Shown: in pieces, positions 40,002 through 51,000 of the stretch | How positions within the stretch are numbered: the stretch's first letter is position 1 | Layout of the letters: each line of letters starts with the position of its first letter | Assembly (NCBI RefSeq): GCF_009604455.1 | Contig: NZ_WEGL01000008.1 | Span: forward strand, 186,001 to 250,000 | Length of the DNA stretch: 64,000 bases | Source of the DNA: Streptomyces sp. RB17 | GTDB taxonomy: Bacteria; Actinomycetota; Actinomycetes; Streptomycetales; Streptomycetaceae | Direction of reading: 5' to 3' | Made by a program: the position numbers and the translations under genes | Notes under the pieces: generated by a model | What the model saw: only the letters and a program-made list of their open reading frames with translations | Told to the model about the DNA's origin: nothing | The model's database searches: none

Positions 40002-41531
40002 TCAGATGTCCCGGAAGATCTCGATCTGCGCCCCGATCGAGTTCAGGCGCTCGGCCAGATCCTCGTAACCCCGGTTGATGACATAGACGTTGCGCAGCAC
40101 CGACGTGCCCTCGGCCGCCATCATCGCCAGCAGGACGACCACGGCGGGGCGCAGGGCCGGCGGGCACATCATCTCGGCGGCGCGCCAGCGGGTGGGGCCC
40201 TCGACCAGGACCCGGTGCGGGTCGAGGAGCTGGAGGCGGCCGCCGAGGCGGTTGAGGTCGGTGAGGTAGATGGCGCGGTTGTCGTAGACCCAGTCGTGGA
40301 TGAGGGTCTTGCCCTGCGCGACGGCCGCGATGGCCGCGAAGAACGGGACGTTGTCGATGTTCAGGCCCGGGAAGGGCATGGGGTGGATCTTGTCGATGGG
40401 GGCTTCGAGCTTGGAGGGACGGACCGTCAGGTCGACCAGCCGGGTGCGGCCGTTGTCCGCGAAGTACTCGGGCGACCGGTCGTGGTCGAGGCCCATCTCC
40501 TCCAGGACCGCCAGCTCGATCTCCAGGAACTCGATGGGGACGCGGCGGACCGTCAGTTCCGACTCCGTGACGACCGCGGCGGCCAGCAGGCTCATCGCCT
40601 CGACCGGGTCCTCGGAGGGGGAGTAGTCCACGTCGACGTCGATGTTCGGCACGCCGTGCACGGTCAGCGTGGTGGTGCCGACGCCCTCGACCTTGACGCC
40701 GAGGGCCTCCAGGAAGAAACACAGGTCCTGGACCATGTAGTTGGAGGAGGCGTTGCGGATGACCGTCACGCCGTCGTGCCGGGCGGCGGCCAGCAGCGCG
40801 TTCTCGGTCACGGTGTCGCCGCGCTCGGTCAGCACGATCGGACGGTCGGGGCGGACAGTGCGGTCGACCTGTGCGTGGTACTGGCCCTCGGTGGCCGCGA
40901 TGTCCAGGCCGAACCGGCGCAGCGCGATCATGTGCGGTTCGATGGTGCGGGTGCCGAGGTCGCAGCCGCCGGCGTACGGCAGCTTGAAGTGGTCCATGCG
41001 GTGCAGCAGCGGGCCGAAGAACATGATGATCGAGCGGGTGCGCACGGCGGCCTCCGCGTCGATCGCCGCCATCTCCAGCTCGGCCGGCGGCACCAGCTCC
41101 AGGTCGACGCCGTCGTTGATCCAGCGGGTGCGCACGCCGATGGAGTTGAGGACCTCCAGCAGGCGGTACACCTCCTCGATACGGGCCACCCGGCGCAGCA
41201 CCGTGCGCCCCTTGTTGAGCAGCGAGGCGCACAGCAGGGCCACACCGGCGTTCTTGCTCGTCTTGACGTCGATGGCGCCGGACAGACGGCGACCGCCGAC
41301 CACGCGCAGATGCATCGGGCCCGCGTACCCGAGTGACACGATCTCGCTGTCCAGGGCCTCACCGATGCGGGCAATCATCTCAAGGCTGATGTTCTGGTTC
41401 CCGCGCTCGATGCGGTTGACCGCGCTCTGACTGGTGCCGAGCGCCTCCGCGAGCTGTGTCTGTGTCCAGCCCCGGTGCTGGCGGGCGTCACGGATGAGCT
41501 TGCCGATGCGTACGAGGTAGTCGTCTGCCAT
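40002..41531 (-). CDS. murA: HTH-MurA fusion: XRE domain plus UDP-GlcNAc enolpyruvyl transferase
   Basis: The protein has 509 residues. Residues 1-70 form an XRE/Cro-type helix-turn-helix ('WTQTQLAEALGTSQSAVNRI'). The remainder is the EPSP-synthase-type double barrel of MurA, which transfers enolpyruvate from PEP to UDP-GlcNAc: 'TSKNAGVALLCASLLNKG', the active-site loop 'YAGGCDLGTRTIEPH' with the catalytic Cys, and 'MPFPGLNIDNVPFFAAIAAV'. Known MurA proteins have no DNA-binding domain; this fused form is the second MurA of Streptomyces (SCO5998-like). An identical-arm palindrome in its own promoter suggests autoregulation. Confidence 0.9.
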   Translation of the reverse strand: MADDYLVRIGKLIRDARQHRGWTQTQLAEALGTSQSAVNRIERGNQNISLEMIARIGEALDSEIVSLGYAGPMHLRVVGGRRLSGAIDVKTSKNAGVALLCASLLNKGRTVLRRVARIEEVYRLLEVLNSIGVRTRWINDGVDLELVPPAELEMAAIDAEAAVRTRSIIMFFGPLLHRMDHFKLPYAGGCDLGTRTIEPHMIALRRFGLDIAATEGQYHAQVDRTVRPDRPIVLTERGDTVTENALLAAARHDGVTVIRNASSNYMVQDLCFFLEALGVKVEGVGTTTLTVHGVPNIDVDVDYSPSEDPVEAMSLLAAAVVTESELTVRRVPIEFLEIELAVLEEMGLDHDRSPEYFADNGRTRLVDLTVRPSKLEAPIDKIHPMPFPGLNIDNVPFFAAIAAVAQGKTLIHDWVYDNRAIYLTDLNRLGGRLQLLDPHRVLVEGPTRWRAAEMMCPPALRPAVVVLLAMMAAEGTSVLRNVYVINRGYEDLAERLNSIGAQIEIFRDI

Positions 41532-41543
41532 GGGGTTGAGGTT

Positions 41544-41559
41544 ATCTCAGATATGAGAT
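41544..41559 (-). promoter_or_regulatory. Palindrome in the HTH-murA promoter
   Basis: ATCTCAGATATGAGAT has perfect 6-bp arms around a 4-bp centre and begins 13 bp upstream of the HTH-murA start. Its flank GTTATCTC...GAGAT is shared with the palindrome at 41767, which suggests one regulator, possibly the HTH-MurA protein. Confidence 0.6.
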
Positions 41560-41766
41560 GGCACCGCGCTGGGGGGTCCATTCGGGTGACGACACGTCAG
41601 TGGCCTGCGGGTATACCGGGGATGTCGCACATGTGGGCGATTAGTCCATCAATGCCCTGTTATTCGGCTTCCCGTGCGCACTGTCCGTCATTCCCGTGCG
41701 GCCGACGGAAAACGACACGGCCCGGCCTGGCCGGGCATGACCATCCCGCGCCCATGTACTAGAGTT

Positions 41767-41782
41767 ATCTCGACATCGAGAT
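41767..41782 (+). promoter_or_regulatory. Palindrome at the acnA promoter
   Basis: ATCTCGACATCGAGAT has perfect 6-bp arms and starts 2 bp past a TAGAGT -10, covering the likely transcription start, a classic repressor position. It shares GTTATCTC (6 nt) GAGAT with the site upstream of HTH-murA. Confidence 0.6.
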
Positions 41783-41822
41783 ATCTGCCAGGCGCACCGC
41801 AGCCGCCACCCAGTAAGGGTTG

Positions 41823-41843
41823 CCTAACTTAGCCTTACCTTAG
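41823..41843 (-). promoter_or_regulatory. Iron-box-like site upstream of acnA
   Basis: On the minus strand it reads CTAAGGTAAGGCTAAGTTAG, close to DtxR/DmdR iron boxes (TTAGGTTAGGCTCACCTAA). It lies in the acnA leader. Iron control of the Fe-S enzyme aconitase would be logical. Confidence 0.5.
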
Positions 41844-41911
41844 CGGATCGGTCAGACCGGCGTGGCGGCAGGATTGACGGTGGTACGCGCACATCAATGA
41901 AGGAGACTGTC

Positions 41912-44629
<2,718 letters not shown>

Positions 44630-44650
44630 GCGGCAGGCCACAGCGGTTCA

Positions 44651-44682
44651 GGGCCGCATCCCCGGCACCGGGGGTGCGGCCC
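44651..44682 (+). terminator. Hairpin after acnA
   Basis: GGGCCGCA-TCCCCGG pairs with CCGGGGG-TGCGGCCC around a 2-3-nt loop, starting 21 bp after the acnA stop. Confidence 0.8.
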
Positions 44683-44740
44683 TTCGCCGTCCCTCCCCGT
44701 GACCGGGCGCACGAGAACGCGGGAGGTTCCGCGGCGACGG

Positions 44741-44800
44741 CGGGTGCGGGTCGTTCGTGGCGGGTCGCGCGGTTCCCCGCGCCCCTTCGGGGCCGGGCCG
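44741..44800 (+). repeat. Dispersed repeat R copy 2
   Basis: GGGTGCGGGTCGTTCGTGG is followed by GTCGCGCGGTTCCCCGCGCC and a CCCC-TTC-GGGG hairpin. It matches copies at 36032-36087 (inverted) and 53706-53772, and lies between the convergent acnA and phosphatase genes. Confidence 0.8.
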
Positions 44801-44808
44801 GCCGTGCC

Positions 44809-47478
44809 CTAGGGCAGTGCCTGCTCCGCCCAGATCACCTTGCCCTGAGGGCTGTACCGAACGCCCCAGCGCTCGGTCATCTGCGACACCAGGAACAGGC
44901 CCCGGCCGCCCTCGTCGGTGGTCGCGGCGTACCGCAGGTGCGGCGAGGTGTTGCTGCCGTCGGCCACCTCGCAGACCAGCGAGAGGTCACGGATCAGCCG
45001 CACCCGGATCGGATCGCCGCCGTAGCGGATGGCGTTGGTGATCAACTCGCTCAGCACGAGTTCCGTGGCGAAGCCCAGCTCGGCAAGGCCCCACTCGTCC
45101 AGGGTCCCGGACACGGCCAGGCGCATGTCCGACACCGCCGCCGGATCGGCGGGCACGTCCCACTCGGCGACCTGGTCGGGCGCCAGCCCCCGGGTGCGCG
45201 CGATGAGCAGCGCGACGTCGTCCGTGGGCCGCCCGGGCAGCAGCTCGTCCAGCACCGCCTGGCAGCTCGCGTCCGGTGCCCGGCCGGGATGGCCCGCCAG
45301 CGCCTGCCGCAGCAGCTCCATGCCCACGTCCAGGTCGCGGGCCCGGTCCTCGATGAGACCGTCGGTGTACAGCACGAGCTCGGTGCCCTCGGCCAGCTGG
45401 AACTCCGCCGTCTGGAACGGCAGGCCCCCGATGCCGAGCGGCGGCCCGGCGGGCACGTCGGCGAAGGTGACGCTGCCGTCGGGATGGACCAGTGCGGGCG
45501 CCAGGTGCCCCGCCCGCGCCATGGTGCAGCGGCGCGTCACCGGGTCGTAGATCGCGTACAGACAGGTGGCACCGGCCACCTCCCCGGACGTATCCGCGCA
45601 GGCCTCGTCCTGGTCGATGCGGCCGACCAGGTCGTCCAGATGGCCCAGCAGCTCGTCGGGCGGCAGGTCGAGAGTGGAGAAGTTGTGCACCGCGGTGCGC
45701 AGCCGGCCCATGGTGGCGGCCGCGTGCAGGCCGTGCCCGACCACGTCACCGACGACGAGCGCCACCCGGCTCCCCGGTAGCGGGATCACGTCGAACCAGT
45801 CCCCGCTCACCCCCGACTGCGCGGGCAGATAGCGGTACGCGACCTCGAGGGCGCTCTGCTCGGGCAGCGCCCGCGGCAGCAGGCTGCGCTGCAGGGTGAC
45901 CGCCAGCGCGTGCTCACGGGCGTACCGGCGGGCGTTGTCGATGCTCACCGCGGCGCGGGCCACCAGCTCCTCCGCCAGCGAGAGGTCCTCCTCGTCGAAG
46001 GCGTCCCGCTTGCCACGCCAGAAGGTCGCCATGCCCAGCACCACACCGCGGGCCCGGATCGGGGCGACGATGAGCGACTGGATGCCGTAGTCGAGGATCT
46101 CCCTGGCGCGCTGCGGATCCTGTGCCTGCCAGTCCTGTACGGCGGCCAGGTCGGCCACCAGTTCCGAACGGCCGGTGCCGTACCCCCGTGCCTGCGGCGT
46201 GGACGGCAGGAAGTCGATCAGCCGGTCCCTCTCGTAGAGGGGATGGTCGTCCTTGACGCCGTGGACGGCGATGCGCCGCATGTCCCTGGCGGTGGCGGCC
46301 GGCTCCTGGCCGTGCAGCACGGCGTCGGCCAGGTCCACGGTGACGAAGTCGGCGAAGCGCGGCACGGCGACCCGCGCCAGCTCGTCCCCCGTGCGTGCCA
46401 CGTCGAGCGTGGTGCCGACGCTCAGACCGGCGTCGTACAGCAGCTTGAGCCGCTCCCTGGCGACCTCCGCCCGTCCGGACAGTGCCTGCAGTTCAGTGGT
46501 GTCGCGGAGGGTCACCACGGTGCCCGTGGGGCATCCGGGCCGTTCCGTGGGCCGCTGGTTGACCGCCAGCAGCCGCTCCCCGGCGAACAGCACCTCGTCG
46601 GTGGCCTCGCGTCCGGACAGGAGCAGGTCCACGAAGTCGGGGTCGAGGCCCGGAAGGGCGGAGACCGGCTGCCCCTCCGCCTCGGCGGGCAGCTCCAGCA
46701 GCCGCCTGGCCTCGTCGTTGATCAGCAGCAGCCGCCCGTCGGCGCCGACGATGAGCACTCCTTCGCGCACCGAGTGCAGCACCGTGTCGTGGTGCTCGTA
46801 CATGCGGGTCATCTCGTCCGGGGCCAGGCTGTGGGTCTGCCTCCGCAGCCGCCTGCCCACCAGTGCCGTGCCCCCGGTCGACACCACGAGCGCGGCGGCC
46901 CCGGCGGTCAGGATGATCGGCAGCTGCCGTTTCACCTCGTTGGTGACGTTCTTGACCTTCAGCCCGGCGGAGACGAGCGCGACCACCTTGCCGTGGGTGT
47001 CGTCGATCGGCACGGTCGCCTGCTCCTCATGGCCCAGCGGACCGTGCACGCTCTCCGTGTAGACCTTTCCGGCCAGCGACGGGCCGATCCGGCCCACGAA
47101 CCGCTTTCCGATCTTGCTGGGGATCGGGTGGGTGTACCGGATGCCGTGAGTGTCCATGACGACGATGAAGTCGACGCCGGCGGACTTGCGCCCCGCCTCG
47201 GTGAGCGGCTGGAGGATCTTGGACGGGTGGGGCGTGCGCAGCGCCTGCAGGACGCCGGGGGAGTGCGCGAAGGTCTGGGCGACCGCGATGGACCGTCGCC
47301 TGGCCTCGGTGCCGGTGTCCCGCTGCGACTGCAGGACGAGGGCGAGGACGGCACAGAGCACGAGCGCCGCGACCAGCGCCACCTGCAGGATGAAGACCTG
47401 CCCGGCCACGCTCCGCGGGCTTTTGCCGATCACAGACCGCCAGGAGTGACGCCTGAGTCGGTCAGCAATGTCCGACAT
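44809..47478 (-). CDS. SpoIIE-type multidomain sensor phosphatase
   Basis: The protein has 889 residues. Helix 1 ('VALVAALVLCAVLALVL', ~30-48) and helix 2 (~187-207) flank an extracytoplasmic Cache-like sensor similar to DcuS/CitA ('VVMDTHGIRYTHPIPSKIG'). Next come a PAS domain (~230-330), a GAF domain (~350-530), a PP2C/SpoIIE serine phosphatase ('SGVSGDWFDVIPL', 'GDVVGHGLHAAATMG', 'LYTDGLIEDR', ~565-760), and a C-terminal RsbW-like HATPase ('ELVLSELITNAIRYGG'). Phosphatase and kinase in one chain point to control of an anti-anti-sigma factor by an external carboxylate or other ligand. Its partner is not encoded nearby. Confidence 0.9.
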   Translation of the reverse strand: MSDIADRLRRHSWRSVIGKSPRSVAGQVFILQVALVAALVLCAVLALVLQSQRDTGTEARRRSIAVAQTFAHSPGVLQALRTPHPSKILQPLTEAGRKSAGVDFIVVMDTHGIRYTHPIPSKIGKRFVGRIGPSLAGKVYTESVHGPLGHEEQATVPIDDTHGKVVALVSAGLKVKNVTNEVKRQLPIILTAGAAALVVSTGGTALVGRRLRRQTHSLAPDEMTRMYEHHDTVLHSVREGVLIVGADGRLLLINDEARRLLELPAEAEGQPVSALPGLDPDFVDLLLSGREATDEVLFAGERLLAVNQRPTERPGCPTGTVVTLRDTTELQALSGRAEVARERLKLLYDAGLSVGTTLDVARTGDELARVAVPRFADFVTVDLADAVLHGQEPAATARDMRRIAVHGVKDDHPLYERDRLIDFLPSTPQARGYGTGRSELVADLAAVQDWQAQDPQRAREILDYGIQSLIVAPIRARGVVLGMATFWRGKRDAFDEEDLSLAEELVARAAVSIDNARRYAREHALAVTLQRSLLPRALPEQSALEVAYRYLPAQSGVSGDWFDVIPLPGSRVALVVGDVVGHGLHAAATMGRLRTAVHNFSTLDLPPDELLGHLDDLVGRIDQDEACADTSGEVAGATCLYAIYDPVTRRCTMARAGHLAPALVHPDGSVTFADVPAGPPLGIGGLPFQTAEFQLAEGTELVLYTDGLIEDRARDLDVGMELLRQALAGHPGRAPDASCQAVLDELLPGRPTDDVALLIARTRGLAPDQVAEWDVPADPAAVSDMRLAVSGTLDEWGLAELGFATELVLSELITNAIRYGGDPIRVRLIRDLSLVCEVADGSNTSPHLRYAATTDEGGRGLFLVSQMTERWGVRYSPQGKVIWAEQALP

Positions 47479-47759
47479 GCGGCCTTTGTAGCACCGGGCT
47501 TCACCCGGTGGCTATGGCCGGGCCACGAGCCGGACGCGCGTTTCGGGCCGATCGGCGCCGATCGTCGCTGGTCGCACGTGTGCGGGCGGGGCCGGAGAAC
47601 GCATGGAGAATCCGGCGCCCGCCGCCGCGAACCGCTCTGGGCGGACCCGGTGTTCATGGGCACCGGGTCCGCGAGCCGGGCGGGTGAGGGGGGTGGGAAT
47701 CCCGTCCGGGTGGTGCTGGCTTGGGAGAGGGGGGTGTGAGGTGGGCCACATTTGTGAGC

Positions 47760-47771
47760 GACAACGTTGTC
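47760..47771. promoter_or_regulatory. LacI-type operator (perfect palindrome)
   Basis: GACAACGTTGTC is a perfect 12-bp palindrome with the central CG of LacI/GalR-family operators. The identical sequence occurs at 51918-51929 in the GH92 promoter. Confidence 0.7.
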
Positions 47772-47804
47772 TTATGGTCTGTACATGACTCTACCGTGCG
47801 AAAC

Positions 47805-47816
47805 GACAACGATGTC
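47805..47816. promoter_or_regulatory. LacI-type operator (one mismatch)
   Basis: GACAACGATGTC differs at one base from the perfect operators at 47760 and 51918 and lies 45 bp from the former. On the minus strand it overlaps a TTGACA -35 element. Confidence 0.65.
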
Positions 47817-48031
47817 AACCCACTTGGGTAGCCCGACCGGGTGATCCCGGCGTGCGCCTGCTGGGGGGACGTGGTCTTCCGTGGTAGCGCTGAGGCCCGT
47901 TGCCTTCCCTGCGGCTGGTGGGACCTGTGGTGCGCGCCCGGCCCGACGGCCGCTGCCGCGGAACGGCGACCTGCACGTGTGCACGCCGGCCACCGGCTGA
48001 CCGACCGCATGGCAACCGCATGACAAAGACC

Positions 48032-48063
48032 AAAGGGGCGGACCCGCACGGGCCCGCCCCCTT
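48032..48063 (-). terminator. Terminator of the GH92 gene
   Basis: AAGGGGCGG..CCCG pairs with CGGGC.CCGCCCCCTT around a 3-nt loop. On the minus strand it starts about 15 bp after the GH92 stop. Confidence 0.8.
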
Positions 48064-48077
48064 CCACGCGCTACGCG

Positions 48078-51000
48078 TCAGGCCAGCAGCTCCACCTCCG
48101 CCAGCGTCGACTCGCCGTCCAGGACGAGCCGGTACTTCGTGTACGTGCCCGGCGCGGCGATGGTGAACGCCCGGGTCTGCCGGTCCCAGGTGAACGACTC
48201 GCCCGAGCGGTGGTCCAGGGTCTGCCACGTGGTGCCGTCCGTGGAGCCCTGGAGGGTCCAGCCGGTCGGCGCCCTGGTGTGGTCCGTCGAGGACGTCAGT
48301 GTGTACTGGACGGGCTTCACGGCCCCGTCCACCGGCAGATCCACCGAGGTGACCGTGGCGTCCGTCGCCGAGGTGTTGTCGAACAGCGCGCCGTCACCCT
48401 TCAGGACGTCCGAGCGGGGCGCCGGCACCTTGTCGTCCTGGGTGATGGAGACGGGTGCGGCGTTCTTGCCCGTGCCCCATGCCGACGGCTTGGCGCCCAT
48501 GGAGAACTCCAGCACCCCGCCCTTGGACAGCAGCGAATGGGGCAGCGAAGTCGACGTCCAGGGACGGCCGTTGAACGTCACGCCCTGGATGTAGACGTTC
48601 TTGGCGCTGTTACCGGGCGCCTTGATCACCAGGTCGCGGCCGTTCTCCAGGTGCACGGTGACCTTCTTGAACAGCGGGGAGCCGATGGAGTACTCGCCGC
48701 TGCCCATCACCAGCGGATAGAAGCCGAGCGCGGAGAAGAGGTACCAGCCCGACTGCTCGCCGTTGTCCTCGTCGCCGTGGTAGCCCTGCCCGATCTCGCT
48801 GCCGACGTAGAGCCGGGAAAGGATCTCGCGGACCGCCGCCTGGGTCTTCCAGGGCTGGCCGGCCGCGTCGTACATGTACGACACATGGTGCGCGACCTGG
48901 TTGGACTGCCCGAGCATGCCCATCCGGACGTCGCGTGCCTCGGTCATCTCGTGGATGACACCGCCGTAGGAGCCGACGTAGTCCGGCGAAGCGGTTTCCG
49001 GGGTGGAGAAGAACGCGTCCAGCTTGTCGGCGAGACCCTGCCGGCCGCCGTAGAGGTTGGCCAGGCCCCGGCTGTCCTGCGGGACGCTGAAGGCGTACCC
49101 CCAGCCGTTCGTCTCGGTGTAGTCGTAACCCCAGACGCGCGGGTCGTACGTCGCGGAGTCCACCCGCCAGTCGCCCTTGGCGTCACGGCCCTGGAAGAAG
49201 CCTCCCGACGCCTTGGAGTCGAACAGGTTCACATAGTCCCGGGCGCGGTTGAGGAAGTACTCGGACTCCTCCTTGTAGTGCTTCTCACCCGTCTTCCTGT
49301 ACAGGGCCTCGCCCATCCTCGCGATGCCGTAGTCGTTGACGTAACCCTCCATCGCCCAGGACAGGCCCTCGTCGGTGGCGGTGCTGGTGTAGCCGAGGAA
49401 CGGCGAGGTGCTCATGCCCTTGCGGCCCACACCCGACATCGGCGGCACGACCGTCGCGTTCTTCAGGGCCGCCTGGTACGCCGCCTTCGCGTCGAACTGC
49501 ACACCCTTCACGTACGCGTCCGCGAACGCCACGTCCGAGGAGGTGCCGGTCATCAGGTCGGCATAGCCCGGGGAGGACCAGCGTGAGGTCCAGCCGCCGT
49601 CCTTGTACTGCTGCACGAACCCGTCGACCATCTCGCCCGCCTGAGAAGGCGTCAGGAACGAGTACGCCGGCCACGTGGTCCGGTAGGTGTCCCAGAAACC
49701 GTTGTTGACGTACACCTTGCCGTCCACGATCTTCGCCCCGGTGTGCGTCGGGGTGTCCTGGCTCGGCATCGGGGAGAAGGGGGAGGCGTACTGGTCCTTG
49801 TCACCCACCTTCTCGAAGCCGGAGTTCGGGTACAGATACAGCCGGTACATGCCGGAGTACAGCGTGGTCAGCTGGTCCGGGGTGGCGCCCTCCACCTCGA
49901 CCTTGCCGAGCAGCTTGTCCCAGGTGCGCTGGGCCTGCGCCTTCACCGTGTCGAAGGAGGCGCCGTCCGGGATCTCCTGGCGCAGATTGTCCTTCGCCTG
50001 GTCGATGCTGATCAGCGAGGTGGCGAGGCGCAGCGTGACGGTGTGGTCCGTGCCCGCGTCGAAACGCAGGTAACCCTTCACCCCACTCGATCCGCCGTCC
50101 GTCACCGGCTTGTCGAACTCGCCGTACACGAACAGCCGGGTCGCACCGGTCGACAGGCCCGACTTCACGTCCGAGTAACCGGTGACGGTCCCGTGCTCCT
50201 TGTCGAGGGTCAGGCCCGCCTGCTCGGTGACGTTGTCGAACAGCACGCTCGCGTCGTCGCCGGGATAGGTGAAGCGCAGCATCGCCGCGTGGTCGGTGGG
50301 CGTCATCTCGGCCTTGAGACCGTTTTCGAAACGGACCCCGTAGTAGTACGGCCGCGCGGTCTCGTTCTCGTGCCGGAACGGCAGCTCGCGCGCCTCGCGG
50401 CCGGTGTCCGGAGTGCCGGACGCGGCCGACGGCATCACCTGGAAGGTCTGCCGGTCGCCCATCCACGGGCTCGGCTCATGGCTCGCGCTGAACGCCTGGA
50501 TCGTGGGCAGGTTGTCGTCGTTGTTCGCATGTGCGTACTCGTAGAGCCAGCTCAGCGACGACGCGTTGGTCACCGGCGTCCAGAAGTTGAAACCGTGCGG
50601 AAGGGCGGTCGCCGGGAAGTTGTTGCCGCGCGAGAAGCTGCCGCTGGAGTTGGTGCCGCGCGTGGTCAGCGCGTAGTCCGACAGATGCGCCTTCGGCTGC
50701 TCCGGCGCCACGGGCTTCAGCGCCACGTCGTCGATCCAGCCCCGGAACTTCGCCGGCCCCGTGGGGGAGTCGTACGCCACCAGGATCCGGTCGACCGTCT
50801 TGCCGGCCGCCGCCGAACCGATCCGTGCGACCACGTTGTTCCACTGGTTGACGTACAGCGACTTCGAGTCGCCCTGCCCGCGCGGCGACAGCGGGAACCC
50901 GTGCTGGTCCAGCGCGCCCAGATCGCTCAGATAGGTGCCGTCCGTGAAGGCCAGGTCGAGGGAGACGTTCGTGGCGTCGTAGTCCCGGTCGCCGTCGGCC

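Larger units (their letters stand above)
41560..41911. promoter_or_regulatory. Divergent HTH-murA/acnA intergenic region
   Basis: No gene is seen in these ~350 bp. They hold a probable acnA -10 (TAGAGT, 41760-41765), the second ATCTC/GAGAT palindrome directly after it, and an iron-box-like sequence at 41823-41843. The long distance from the -10 to the acnA GTG (about 145 bp) leaves a sizeable leader. Confidence 0.6.
47479..48077. promoter_or_regulatory. Gene-poor 0.6-kb region with orphan LacI-type operators
   Basis: No convincing gene is seen. The frames present encode Pro/Arg-rich shadows. It contains two LacI-type operators (47760, 47805), a minus-strand promoter-like pair TTGACA (about 47811-47816 on the minus strand) and TAGAGT, and the GH92 terminator at its right edge. 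The promoter would read toward the phosphatase gene with a ~300-nt leader. Alternatively a sugar gene once stood here. Confidence 0.5.
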
